Made by a program: the position numbers and the translations under genes. A DNA stretch of 64,000 bases from Stictocephala bisonia. Lineage: Eukaryota > Arthropoda > Insecta > Hemiptera > Membracidae. Where the stretch lies: contig JAQJVL010000197.1 in assembly GCA_035578905.1 (NCBI GenBank), positions 948,243-1,012,242 on the forward strand, read 5' to 3'. The notes beneath the pieces are model-generated. The model saw only the letters and a program-made list of their open reading frames with translations. It was not told where the DNA came from and ran no database searches. This document shows, piece by piece, positions 24,530 to 36,420 of this stretch; positions within the stretch are counted from its first letter, which is position 1; the number at the start of each line of letters is the position of its first letter.

Positions 24530-26340
24530 TTAAACTAAGTTTTAAAAATGAAACGTCAAAGTTAATAAGTAGTTAAGGGTTTATTATGAATAAATTACAA
24601 GTTCTGGGCACAAGTTGTACTTTTGATGTTTAATGGTAAAAGACTATCTTACATATTAGTGTGAGTAACCTTATATCAAATAAACGAACAGTATTATTAT
24701 AGTTAAGGGACTGTACGGTGTCTATTTAATATAGTTATGTTTAATTATGAGGCTAAGAGGTGGACTTTGAAACAAATAATTTTCTTGATAAAAGGAATTA
24801 TGTCTATTAAATGGTTTAAATACGCGATTTGTCAACATTAAAATAAAGTGAAGTCCTTAAATTAGGTTAAACATTTAAATATAGATCTTTATTGGTTCGT
24901 TTTAAATAGACTAAAAATGTGGATAAGTTAGTACTTACATTTTCTCCCGACACAGCAGCACTCAATGGCGGATAGAAACCACTGACAAGTTGGTCAATTT
25001 ATCACCCTTTGAAAGTAACCCATTGTGCTCCTCACCACAACTGCTGCTGATTTATGACTCCATGGAAGCCACAGTAAAGTTCGAACCGAACGTTTATTTA
25101 TAAACAGCATCAGTTTTTTATGATTGAAATCAGTTCTCTATATTTTTAAATTATCGTCCTGAATTTTTTTTCAAACCACAGTAGAAAACTAATTGCGAAC
25201 AGAGTTATGTTTGTATAATGCATAATTTTTACTCATATGTTTTAATTAATGTATAGACGGGTTTTACTAATTTGATTTTACTGTTTAATCTTGTTTAATA
25301 TCTTGAGCTTACATATAGCTTTCAGATAATTATGTGATAAAAATTAAGAACTCTTGTATAGCATTTGCTAAAAAGGGAATGTTTATATAAATTATTTGGA
25401 TAAACAATTCAATACTTTTACAAAATATTTCACTTGATACGGATATTGAATTGATATTATTATTAAGGGACGATAATTATATTTTTATGAACTAATAAAT
25501 AAAGATAATATTTATTTAAACAAAAAAAGTTCAAAAACTTGCTATAACCAAATTTTTTTAGTTATTCATTTAAAAATTAGGTTATCGAAATGTTTTATAA
25601 CGTGATTTTTACAAATGATTATGTAAAATAGTTTCGTTCAAAGTGGAGTTGCTGATAAATTTGTAATCATTATGTTAAGAAAGCAACGACCTTCACATAA
25701 CCTTAACAAACTTATTATGTCCCTAGTTATGACCCTAATTATGTTACTAAATAAACATGAGTTACTTCTAAATACGTATTTATAACAGTTATTTTCGTAT
25801 TGGATTGGAGTTGTGATTAACTGTTTCCTTATAGGTTCAATGAATACCCATTCGTACTGTTTAAAAATAATTAATTAAAGGCTACTAAAAAGCTTATTTA
25901 ACTAAATGGTACATAGTTCAATTTTTTTAGTTAAACATATTTTTAGGATTATGTTTAAAATACCTAAAATATATACAGTTCCTTCTAAAAATAACTCGTT
26001 AATGCATAGTATTGACACTGTCTATCATATAATACATCATTATTTATATTTGGAATCAAAAAAAGGAGACAAATAGAGTAGAAGAACTTACAATCCAGAT
26101 ATTATAGACCGATACATTTACTGGTTCATCTTATATGATGGTATGTGTAAATATGTTTCCTAATCCAAAAACATACTATGTTCCTTAAAGTGGAATCATA
26201 AAAATAAAGAAGCTGGACTATGTATCAAATAAATGTTTCATGTGAGTTCATTTGATCAAAAACTGTTTCGCCGTTTAGGGGATCATTTTATGAACTGTGA
26301 TAGCATTGCAATACCATTAAAACTGTTGCTTGTCATCCCT
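24530..26340. other. AT-rich noncoding stretch
   Basis: No supportable feature; a somewhat GC-richer patch at 24950-25090 has no open frame of note. Confidence 0.45.
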
Positions 26341-26346
26341 TTGTCC

Positions 26347-26602
26347 CTGGAGTGCCTATAATAACCGATGATTGTAATGTTTACTATGCTTATCTATGTT
26401 TCTTATGAACTTCATCATCATAAATGCAAGTTTGTCACTTGAGTTCGTTTACGTTCCTCTCTCTTATCACTTGAGTAGTTAGAATAAACGATCATTCTAC
26501 TTGTTACTATGCTCATCTTTGCTATATATTAATTCCATCATTATCAATGCTAATATGTCATTTATCTTCCCCTTATCACTTGAGTGGTTAGAATTACTGG
26601 TT
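26347..26602 (+). repeat. ~110-124-bp tandem duplication
   Basis: Two diverged copies and a stub of a third, beginning at 26347, 26471 and 26579. Shared strings include CTTGAGT-GTTAGAAT, TTACTATGCT-ATCT, CATCAT-ATAAATGC and CTTATCACTTGAGT. Noncoding. Confidence 0.7.
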
Positions 26603-27046
26603 GTGCTACCGTTGTGCATAGCATTAGGTACATCTAATTTCTATAAAGTTTATAATATTTATGTTTTATTTGTTGTTATAAATTAAATATAATAAAATGT
26701 CACATATATACAAACATGTTTAAAAATATTTGTTAGTCATCAATTACTGAAGTAAAAAAAAAAAAATAAATAAATAAAAAAGCTAATATCATGATGGTTT
26801 AAATTTTGAATATTTACATTAGAGTTACTATAGAACATAGAAACCTTATAATTAATTGTTTAATGGGCGTAAATTCATGTACTTTAGGGAATTTATATCT
26901 ACTTTATTTCTAATATTTAACGTATTATGGTACCATTATAAATAGACCAATATGTTCTTAATCTGAAATGATCTAATGTATATATAACTTAACTACACGT
27001 CCCTCCCTCCAAAGATAAAATATATTGGAAATACTGATATAATACT

Positions 27047-27250
27047 TTAAATAAAACAATCTGACTTTTTCTGACAGTTTAATAAAGAAAACATGTTTTG
27101 TTTAGGAAATAAATAAAGAGTATTTAAGAAATCGTCAAGTCCACATCGAACGGATGTGATAACTTTTGTATTGGAAATCGACCAGCCCATCAAACTCTGA
27201 GATCGGTAGGACGGTGTTTGAGTTTGGCAAACTTCGTTTACTGCCAACAT
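27047..27250 (-). CDS. Unidentified short open frame behind a TATA-like box
   Basis: A 67-codon minus-strand frame starts at ATG 27250 (MLAVNEVCQTQTPSYRSQSL) and continues through GWSISNTKVITSVRCGLDDF before turning low-complexity. TATAAAA lies at 27274-27268, only about 18 bases upstream of the ATG, closer than usual for a TATA-driven start. The first 45 residues look non-random, so a first exon or retroelement fragment is possible. No family recognised. Confidence 0.22.
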   Translation of the reverse strand: MLAVNEVCQTQTPSYRSQSLMGWSISNTKVITSVRCGLDDFLNTLYLFPKQNMFSLLNCQKKSDCFI

Positions 27251-27873
27251 TGTTTTGCTGTGAGCGCTTTTATACGTACAGTAGTAAGTTTTGGCCCTGT
27301 GTTACGTTGCGGATTTACTTAGTTGGAATTTAAAACTACTGTAATTATTTATTACTAATGTTAAATCAGTATATTTATCAAATTACATTTTATGACTGTT
27401 TTTGGTGTGACGCTTTGGGGCTACATGAAACAAATAATGTTCTCGGCTCTAAAATAGTGCTACTGAATGATAATTATACTTTGAAATAAGTTTCATTTCA
27501 ACATTGAGTTTAACACATATTTCAAATATCTTACGCACATGTGTTTTATACCTACTATTCTTAAGGCAAACTCATACTTTTTCATAATTTCTGGAAATTT
27601 TATTGTTTTTACTCGTATATCCACTAGAACGTACATAGATACAAATGTAGGGTTCAATATAAAAATTATGTTTTTACTATACAATGGGAAAAAACAGCAT
27701 TATCATTTTCTTGGAAAAAAAACTTATTGACAATTTTCATTACTCAGATTGTTAGTATTTTTTTTTTTTAATCTTAACTAAATAAGTTGTAATGTATAAA
27801 TTAAAATACGGCTAAATATTTTAAAGCAAACAATTATTATTATTATTTTTTCGCGGGAGAATATTTTACCTAA

Positions 27874-27879
<6 letters not shown>

Positions 27880-27939
<60 letters not shown>
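27880..27939. repeat. (TA)30 microsatellite
   Basis: Uninterrupted TA for about 60 bp. Confidence 0.98.
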
Positions 27940-27942
<3 letters not shown>

Positions 27943-28320
27943 TACTAAATATAAGTTTTAATAAATTAACTTATTGATATAAAAGAAGTAAGTAATCCAA
28001 ATAACACTGTGGTCATTTCAGGATTATGGGATTTTTTTTACCATATTTAAGTTTACTAGCTAAATCTTAAGGACACTAGATAAGTTCACTGAATTTAAAA
28101 ATACGGAAGGTTTATAAAATGGCAGATATAGAAATAATATTGCCATTTATTTTACTAAATAGTTATTTGTGACCATTTATGGTTTAAATATTTTTCAAAA
28201 TACAGAACTATCAAGAAACATAATACTAAATTTCATTTTAACAACTTAGAATGACATAATAATAAATAAAATAATTGAAAAAATAAATCTTCTGACATTC
28301 AGTTCCTAATAACATACATG
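27940..28320. other. AT-rich noncoding stretch
   Basis: Nothing seen. Confidence 0.5.
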
Positions 28321-28349
28321 TTTGAAACAGGTTTCTTTCTCTTTTACGT

Positions 28350-28505
28350 TTGTCTTTTGGCATTTTTCCCATGAACGACAAATCGCTCCATTTGCACACC
28401 ATTTTGACATCAGACAAGCCAAACTAACAATGAACCCGTGGTTTAGTGGCCTTTCTTCTTGAAAAAACATGTTTTTACAGTTCCTATCTAGAACTATGTT
28501 ATATG
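28350..28505 (+). repeat. Dispersed repeat R3, copy 1
   Basis: Shares TTTTGGCA-TTTCCCA-TGAACG, GCTC-ATTTGCAC, CATCAGACAAGCCAAAC and GTGGTTTAGTGGC in order with 31660-31800. Probably mobile-element debris of unknown class. Confidence 0.75.
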
Positions 28506-28859
28506 TCTTACAAATATCATTCTAACATTTTTGTCGATCAATACAATACAATATATTGGAGTTGAAATATATAAAGCTAATAAACACAAATTCGTATTTA
28601 TTGGTAATCAGAAAGCCGTAAAACTAAACAAAGTATGACGTAACAAAATACTTATCAAACAATTACATTTATTTAGTTTAATTTGTCACTATAATAGATT
28701 TACGTAAGATATAAAATATTTTGTATTATTTTATTTATTTGTTCAATCTTTCCAAAAAGTATTGTTTCAAAGAGAGGAAACCCTAATAAATAAAAACTCA
28801 TATTTCCTTTAACTACCTCAAAACTAATTCGCAATTGTGATTATCATTTATTTACCACT

Positions 28860-29165
28860 GAATATGGTCGTATTGATCCAACTGCCCAACCTTATACGTA
28901 CAGTGATATTGAACCAACCATTCACCCCTATACATACATTGGTATTGAACCACCTATCCAACCATACGCGTATAGCGGTATCGAATGAACTGTACACCCA
29001 TCCACGTACAGTAGTAATTTCCTACCCATACATGTATGGTTCCTCCTACCAACCCTTACACGTACATCGATACTGAACCACCCGTCCACATATACACGTT
29101 CTCGGGTATTGTACCACCCACTCACCCATAGATGAACAGGGGTATTGAATTACCCACACACACAT
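28860..29165 (-). repeat. 36-bp minisatellite, degenerate array
   Basis: About eight poorly conserved units in the C-rich orientation on the plus strand (for example CCAACCATACGCGTATAGCG GTATCGAA). Same family as 7.6 and 32-33 kb but much more decayed. Overlapping open frames are repeat artefacts. Confidence 0.8.
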
Positions 29166-29183
29166 ATACACGTAAATATAATT

Positions 29184-29456
29184 GGTCGGTAGCGTAGTTG
29201 GTTCAATCCCAGCTTCATGTGCTAAAGGTTCTCAGTTCGATCGCAATCAGAGTCATAATACATTTTGAGAAGGATCAGCTAATAATCACCAGCTGTTCAT
29301 TTGTCATTGGGCTATTAATTAATGACACTTTCTAAGGAATAGTCGGCCTTAGTTTGTAACAATGACTACATTCGCTCATCTAATTTCATCACACTCATTC
29401 GAAATCCATATTTGCCCATATCTTGACGATCGGCGTCTTAGGAATAAATAAATAAG
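29184..29456 (+). mobile_element. tRNA-derived SINE, family C
   Basis: Starts GGTCGGTAGCGTAGTTGGTT (A box) with a degraded B box CAGTTCGATCGCAA 45 bp on. A long body follows, ending GACGATCGGCGTCTTAGGAA TAAATAAATAAG, that is, with a short AAATA-type tail. The 3' part matches 21010-21060 in reverse. It directly follows the degenerate minisatellite. Confidence 0.8.
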
Positions 29457-30640
29457 TACAGTGGTATTAAATTTAAAAGAAAAACCAATCCAAATATTTC
29501 AAAGAATATAGAAAAAATAAACACTACATTGCATTTATTTTTTATCCAAAATACAATTAAAAATTAACTTACTTGTTTACTTTTAAATAGAAACCATATT
29601 AAGCTTCATGCTCAAAACTAATTATTGCTAAACTGTTTTTCTGTAAAACTTGTCGTATCAACTAAATAAAAATAAAAAAAAAGTTAGTATTGTGCTTTAA
29701 AATAATACTATTACAATTTAGTGAAATAGATTATATTCTTATTTATTGTTTTATGTCAATTCTAGTAGAAGTACCGTCTCTAAGAATAATAAACATTGAG
29801 TTTGAGTGTAACTGAAAATTACACCGGATGTTTACTTATATTACAGTTCGTGCCCTCTACAAGTTCCGGTGTTTACACATCTTACTAGTTACAGTTTTTG
29901 TTACTTACAGCAAACTGTTTCAGTTACCACGTTATATTATCAAAATATAGTATAATTAACAGTAATGTTGCTTATATTGATGCTATTTACGTGTTTATAA
30001 AAAAAATCTCGCTTGTATTAAAATAATAAAATGAAAAAAGTTGTAAGACCTTACATTAGTGTACATGGTGATATGTTTAAAAAATTGTAATTTAACAAAA
30101 CTGTAATGATCAATTAATTGGCGTACCTCATTAAGTGTATTAATTAGATAGCATATGGAGCTAGTTTTTTAATTATTACTTTAATAGTTATATAAATAAT
30201 ATCAAGATATGAAAATCCTGAAACAGTAATATATATTAACACAAAATATGCTTACAAAATTACTTACGTCAATTACTTTCCTCTTTGACAATTAAAATAA
30301 ATATTTGATGATAACATGGGGTGGTCCCTTTAGTTATATGATAATGATTGCATACACGTACTATACAACTTAGCCCTGTATGATCTTCGAAAGTAAATTA
30401 AAAACCTATTAAAGTGCATGGTACCTATTAATCAGTTTTATCCTATGAGCCACTTTTATGTTAAACTCATCATCATGCAGCATGCCTTAAAATAAAATAT
30501 ATTAAATTGACAAGACAAAGAATTTAAACTATGTTTGGGACTTTTATGAAATACTCGGCCTAGTTCAAATTTTTAGGCTGACTTTTAGATTAGCATTATT
30601 AAAATACTGCTTTAAATTATTTAAGTCAATGAATGTTTGA
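29457..30640. other. AT-rich noncoding stretch
   Basis: No supportable feature. Confidence 0.5.
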
Positions 30641-30651
30641 ATTTCCAAGTC

Positions 30652-30925
30652 TTATTTTGATTTATAACTGAAGCAGAGATTCGTGTCATCAGCATACTGC
30701 ACGAGTTTCACGTGTCGTAGTGCTGAATATAAATCGGTTATGTGGACTAAAAAAATTGGAGTACTAAGAATAGATCTCTGAGGTATCCCAAATTTCATTT
30801 GACCTGATTTTGATAATTGATTTGCTACGTTAAACCTTTAAGTTCGACCTGATAGGTATGATTTGATCCACGAGAGTAGTACTCCTCGAATGCCGTAGTT
30901 TGCGAACTAGTATGCTGTAGGCCTA
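30652..30925 (-). pseudogene. Non-LTR reverse transcriptase fragment
   Basis: Minus-strand translation gives, in one frame from about 30900, NYGIRGVLLSWIKSYLSGRT, an in-frame stop, and then KSGQMKFGIPQRSIL. It continues to VKLVQYADDTNLCF before a terminal stop at 30652. 'WIKSYLS.R', 'G(I/V)PQ.S(I)L' and the catalytic '(Y)ADD' box are in correct order and spacing for palm motifs of a LINE reverse transcriptase. The normally conserved Gly of PQGS is Arg here. A frame change near 30900 links it to an upstream 'SILVRKLR' piece. About 90 codons of an enzyme usually many hundreds long remain, so it is dead. Confidence 0.85.
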
Positions 30926-31655
30926 TTCATTGGTTAAACGAAATAAAGACCAATTTTCGTTTTTAAAGTTTATTTTATACTTAAACCTTAGAATCCCACC
31001 TTATTTTATAATGGTCAGTGCCTTTTTCAATGCCATCAATTATTCAGATGGCATTGAATACAGTAGCAGATTATTTAAGTGACATTACATAAATATTGAC
31101 AATTGTACTCTATTTGATAAATTTATATACCTCAGTCTTATATTAATAATACCATTTTGTAATATAAATTCCTATGCTTAAAAGGCTTTATAGTGTCAAT
31201 AAGAGCAGCCTTTTATATTTTTAAGATATATGACTTATTAAAAGGACAATTGTAGTCTGCTCACAATTAAGAGCAATAACGCTTACAAAACGTTTTTGTA
31301 ACTTAGAGAGAGATGTTTAATATATTTTCAAAGAAAAGGAAAAATAATTTTTCGTAGTTTCTCTTTTTAAAATAAAAATAATAAAAATTATAGTATTATT
31401 TATACATAATCCTCCAATTGTCATACTTAATTTAAACAAAGTCACTGTTGTGCCATTTCATACACTCAATTTCATTATTAACATTTGAGGTTAATGCGAC
31501 TATATTATTTTAAATACTAATCTTGTAAGTGGTTAACTTTTTATCAAAAACCATTCTTCAGCAAGTACAAAAGTAACTGTATGTAAAACTGTATTTATAA
31601 AATACATTGAGACTTTAATGCAAAACATAAGCACTACTCTTTGAACTAGTCTTAC
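30926..31655. other. AT-rich noncoding stretch
   Basis: Includes a short inverted repeat around AATGCCATCAATTATTCAGA TGGCATTG (31030-31058). Otherwise nothing I can support. Confidence 0.45.
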
Positions 31656-31659
31656 TTTA

Positions 31660-31805
31660 CACCATTTGACTTTTGGCAGTTTCCCAGTGAACGCCAATGG
31701 CTCTATTTGCACAAGGGTCTGTCATCAGACAAGCCAAACCAACCATGACTCAGTGGTTTAGTGGCTATTCACAATGAAATACGTCCCCGCAGTTCCTTTG
31801 AATAC
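31660..31805 (+). repeat. Dispersed repeat R3, copy 2
   Basis: Second copy of the 28350-28505 unit in the same orientation, 3.3 kb away. It ends just before MITE family 1 copy 2. Confidence 0.75.
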
Positions 31806-31826
31806 AATGTTTTAATAACAAATGTA

Positions 31827-32173
31827 GGACGTTTTCTGTTAATTCACTATCACTACTTTTTTTGATTAATTCACTACCACTTGATAAATATTATATCGCT
31901 CTAAAAACTGTACTCCGATAATTTTAAGTACATTGTGGTATTCCTTATTCACTAGTAATCCAATATCACTGGCCTTTTACCTGATCGCTTTCCAAGAACT
32001 TACACACGAAGGACACATTCGGCGGTAAGTCAATCGTTGGATTTACCAGTTTGTGATCAATGTTAGTAGCCACCTAACCTAACCTGACCTAACCTAACTG
32101 TAATTGCGATGAAGAAAGTAGTGGCAGTGAAGTAACGGAAAAGGTAGTGCTAGTGAACTAATGGAAAATGTCC
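31827..32173 (-). mobile_element. MITE family 1, copy 2
   Basis: Termini GGACGTTTTCTGTTAATTCA and (reverse complement of the right end) GGACATTTTCCATTAGTTCA. The internal CCTAACCTAACCTGACCTAA run is at about 32072-32098, near the right end, so this copy is inverted relative to copies at 0.2 and 45.3 kb. Length 347 bp, no coding capacity. Confidence 0.8.
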
Positions 32174-32225
32174 AAAATATGATTTCAAGTATTTTTATAC
32201 ACTTAGAGATACAATACAACTGAGT

Positions 32226-33008
32226 GGTACAAGATACCACACTGTAAGTGTATGGGTGGGCGGTTGGGTCAATACCACACTGTAAGTGTATGGGCGGGTG
32301 GGTCACTTTCACTGTACGTGTATGGGTTGAGTGGGTGGGTCAGTTCCACTGTACGTGTATGGGTGGGTGTGTGGATTAGTAATGTATAGTCAATACCACT
32401 GTATGCTTGTGGGTGGGCGGGAGGGTTAGCCACCCGCCCACCAATACACTTACAGTGGTATTGATCCACCCGCCCACCCATACACTTGAAGTGGTATTGA
32501 CCCACCCGCCCACCCATACACTTACAGTGTGGTATTGTGGTAGGACCATGTATATCCAAATCCTTTAAGAGGTATTTGTTATTTCACACTTTAAATATTT
32601 AATGACAGTAATGAACATTGAGTTCTACTTTTTGTGTTCTATTATATATTGTATTCTATAAGAAAATGATACATGTTGGCTGGTATTGACACACCCGTCC
32701 TCCCATATACATACGGTGGTATTGATCCACCCACCCACACATATATACGTTCGGTGGTATTGTCCCACCCGCCCTCCCATATACATACGGTGGTATTGAC
32801 TACCCGCCCTCCTATACACATAAGGTGATTTTGACCCACCAGCCCTCCCAAACACGTACTGTGGTATTAACCCACCCGCCCACCCTACACGTACGGTGGT
32901 TTTGACCCACCCGCCCACCACCACTGTACGTGTATGGGTGGGAGGGTGGGTCAATACCACTGTATGGGTGGGCGGGTGGGCCAATACCACTGTACATGTA
33001 TGGGTGGG
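32226..33008. repeat. 36-bp minisatellite, inverted arrays
   Basis: Units of GTGTATGGGTGGGCGGGTGG + GTCAATACCACTGTAC on the plus strand run from about 32226 to 32428. They flip to the C-rich orientation (32432-32540), pass a ~145-bp non-repeat gap, and resume C-rich at 32680-32920. They then flip back to G-rich at 32925-33008. Flip points are tight hairpins (GGTGGGCGGG...CCCGCCCACC at about 32409-32445). All large open frames here, with a 12-residue His/Pro/Tyr/Thr period, follow from the 36-bp unit. Confidence 0.92.
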
Positions 33009-33253
33009 CGGTCTCTGCCAAACGTTCGTGGGGCGGAGAGAAAGTCCTGATCCGCCTTGTCACAAAACTTACTGAGTCTGTCTCTCTTAAAGCCCTCGAC
33101 CGAGGTCTTGACCCTCTGGACGAGCGCCCTATAGATCCATGCAGGTATGCGGATCTGGGATCTCTGAGGAGTAGGCGCTTGACCCACCTCTTTTGTTTGA
33201 TGAGTGAGATGATGTCAGGTGAAAAGCGGTACGGGGTGTGCGTGACCAACTTA
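33009..33253 (-). pseudogene. Possible non-LTR element linker fragment inside minisatellite
   Basis: A ~245-bp GC-balanced, non-repetitive segment sits between minisatellite units. On the minus strand one frame gives PYRFSPDIISLIKQKRWVKR and then LLLRDP. After a frame change near 33155 another gives AWIYRALVQRVKTSVEGFKR then DRLSKFCDKADQ. A basic 'P..F.P.(I/L)..LI..KR...R....RDP' segment followed by 'R..V...(I/V)..F+RD' resembles the linker between endonuclease and reverse transcriptase of jockey/I/RTE-like LINEs. The evidence is pattern-level only. The plus-strand frame across the same bases is also open and could be the real one. Confidence 0.4.
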
Positions 33254-33402
33254 GTGGGTTGAATACCACTGTACGCGTATGGATGTGTGGGTGGATCAAT
33301 ACCACTGTACGTGTATTGGTGGGCGGGTGGGTTAGTACTACTGTACGTGTATAGGTTGGCGGGTGAGTCCATACCACCGTACGTGTTAGGTGGGTGGGTG
33401 GG
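33254..33402 (+). repeat. 36-bp minisatellite, terminal G-rich array
   Basis: About four units (GTACGTGTATTGGTGGGCGG GTGGGTTAGTACTACT) resume after the insert and end at GGGTTAGGTTAG near 33410. Confidence 0.9.
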
Positions 33403-33410
33403 TTAGGTTA

Positions 33411-36180
33411 GTTTACTATATATAAAATAATTAAATAAGTCAGTACATTTTAACACGACTGATCGGTAGGAAAACATTTGAAATAAAGTAATTGGAGTTT
33501 AATGGAATTTCGAAGGATGGATGATTTAATTGTTTCACTATTTTAATATAATGTATACAATTTAAAGACTATACCAATAAATGTTTATAGAATCGAAAAC
33601 GTAATCATATCATTATACTTATCACATTGCAAGTGTTTTGGCAAGAACTAAGTTGTATAAATATCTAATTTACTGTGGACTAATGAATACAAATTAAAAC
33701 TGATAACAATAAGAAATGCAACGTAATAACATTTCAGTACAGTATAGCCCTAATGTATAAGTTTCAAAATACAGAGTTATATAACAATACCTAAAATGGA
33801 TGGTAAATGAACAAAATTTACTAAATAAAAAAATGAAACAATTATAAATGAACTTTATTATACACAAGTCTAAAAATAGATGTCTTATAAGTATTGTACG
33901 CTCCACTCACACGGTATATTCCGCGCTAAAACTGAACGTAAGGTCGGACAGAAAGCAACAAAATTGCTGTATCTACTCATTAAAAAATACAGTAGCTGAC
34001 CAGTTACTTATTGCTGTATTGCATTGTTACGTAATTCACGTAATACAGTATATGTACTACAGTACACAATCAAATTCTCTAACAAATTAACCGATTTTCG
34101 TTGTATAAAAGTCAGTTCTGGTCCTGACTATCTTGGAAAATCAGACGTTTTGTACTGTGTCAATTTCTGAACGGGAAAGTCGGTTAAAACGGAATGTCGA
34201 GTAATGAGGCTTTACTTTATATATGTTTGTAGAGTCATTAAGATAATTTTAGTCATAACGTATTTTAAACCTTAAAAGTATTTTACAGTATATATATATT
34301 TTTAATGAACTTTCTTGGTTAAAAAAGAAATGTATTATATTTTAGGCCTATATTAATATATGAGTTCCAACCAAGTCCTACAGTGTTTTATATGTAATCC
34401 ATTATTTTCATTTTATTTAAAGAGAGGGCGCCAATAGTGTATATATTGGAAACAGTTGGCTGCTACCAAGTTTGATAGGCCTAAGCGTATATTAACCTAC
34501 TGCATTAATATATTTTAATATCATTCAAACTACAGACTCAACACACTGATATGGAATTCCAGCTTGGTAGGGATCCCTGATCAATTGTATACAGACAGCC
34601 ATCACGAGATAAAACTCAAACCTCACTACTACGAAACAACAGAACCATAATACTATCTATTAGTACCCTAATCGATAGTAATCACTAAGCAAATACCACG
34701 TCTCTTAAAAAAGAACATACAACGTATCTTATAATTTTACAAGACTTTATAGACACTTTATTATTTTTATATTTCCTGGCTTTTCTAAACATCACCGCAT
34801 TGTTTATCGCAAGTCATTATTCTATAATAATGTTTAATAATATCTTTTCCTGATATAATTTCTTATAGTGGAGATTATCTAGACTTGACAGATTTGATAA
34901 TTAATGTTTTACAAGTGTCTTTTCTGCTGTTTAATGGTAAAATTGAAGTAATATACGGCATTTATTCAGATTAACTTTTCTTCAGAACATCTTTAGAATA
35001 TAAATATACAAGGGAATGTTTAAATATTTATTTCATTTTTATTCCTCAATTCAGTAACATGTCTTATACACCATGTTAAAGAATAATAGTGTACTTACAT
35101 ATTTATTGCAAATATTACATTTTTGTCAAAAAAATGTAATTGATTAGAATTAGGGTATAAAATATGTACCGGGTATTCTATGATTCTATCAAATAAAATA
35201 TTGAACTCTTAATTAACTTGATAGTTGAAACATCATAAAGATTTTAATTTAGGGTCTTTATAAATATCATAAGAATCTTCGTATGGAGACTTCCACGGTC
35301 GATATATAAGCTAGTTACACAATTGTAATCCGGGTTGGACCGTGTCTGGCTTTTATGTATCATAAAAGCTTAAATAATCTTAAATATCATAAGAGTTTAA
35401 GGGAAGATTTGTAATTTTTAAGTTAAGGTTTACAACTAATACTAAGCCAGAGGTTAAAGGTAAGAGTGGACTTAGTGTTAATACTAATCACAGTTTTGCC
35501 TCAATTTTCACTTTATACTATTCTTGTTGTTTAGTATTTATTCCTTTAAATTTAAAATTGTTTAGTGAGGGATATAAACATTTATTATTATTAAACATTT
35601 TAACGTAGATTTTTCTTAAATATCAATAAATCTACTAAATAACTATCATCCTAATATCAAAAACTCCGTCATAAAGTTATCAATACACATGTATCATGCT
35701 AACAATCAAACTACGTGGAGGGTGGGATGTCTCTTTAGTATTAACCCAACTAGTGGAAGTCAAATTGTTTGCGAAATTAGTTTTTCTAGGCTTTCATTAA
35801 AAATTAATCATACCACTTGCTAAGCTGGAAAAAGTTAATAATTAAACCTCAGAGAATTTCTTCTTGATGATTAAATAAAATCTGAGTTTTTTAGCATTTT
35901 TACTTTTATATTCATGCAGGCAGGAAGCATTATATAGGCTTTCCGTATTGCTTAAATATTTTTTGAATTATATAAATTTGATTTACTATTTCCTTACATT
36001 ACTTAGATGTTACATTATTTTTTTAACATCGATAATCTAAAACAATTGTTTTGATTTGTTACCCATAGTATTTACACAAAATTATCAAAGTAATGATTAA
36101 ATAATTTAATAGTAAATTTGTTAATTTATTTACGAGCAATAGTATTAAATACTATACATTTAAGCTAAGCACCACCAAGT
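33411..36180. other. AT-rich noncoding stretch
   Basis: No supportable gene or repeat. Open frames near 33694-34090 have no motif. Somewhat GC-richer patches near 34540-34640 and 35280-35360 are featureless to me. Confidence 0.45.
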
Positions 36181-36184
36181 ATTA

Positions 36185-36420
36185 GGAGAAAGTAAAATGA
36201 TGTAGGAGACCCGTAGTATAACAAAGATCCAAACTGTCATAACAAAGTGGCTTCCTCGCAGCTAACTAGGTGTTAACTGGCCAACTGTGGATTTACTAAC
36301 TCTAGCTTCTAATGGACAACTCATAGGGCTATACGTACCAAAGTAAACTTTGGAGAAGTTTTTACTGACCAATAACGTTCATTGGGCACTCTAAGTTTTG
36401 AATAAAACCCTAGGGACTGG
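36185..36420 (-). repeat. Dispersed repeat R2, copy 2 (unfilled site)
   Basis: Reverse complement of the sequence flanking the 5175-7013 transposon, with nothing between CCAGTTAACACCTA and GTTAGCTGCGAGGAAG (36254-36283 region). It therefore shows what the insertion target looked like. Confidence 0.75.

Noticed and set aside
28837..29125. 79- and 65-codon frames on opposite strands
   Set aside because: Both follow the degenerate 36-bp minisatellite.
32269..33377. Several overlapping 70-186-codon frames rich in His, Pro, Tyr, Gly
   Set aside because: The 36-bp repeat unit is a multiple of three, so frames stay open with a 12-residue period. Their residues follow the repeat, not a protein family.
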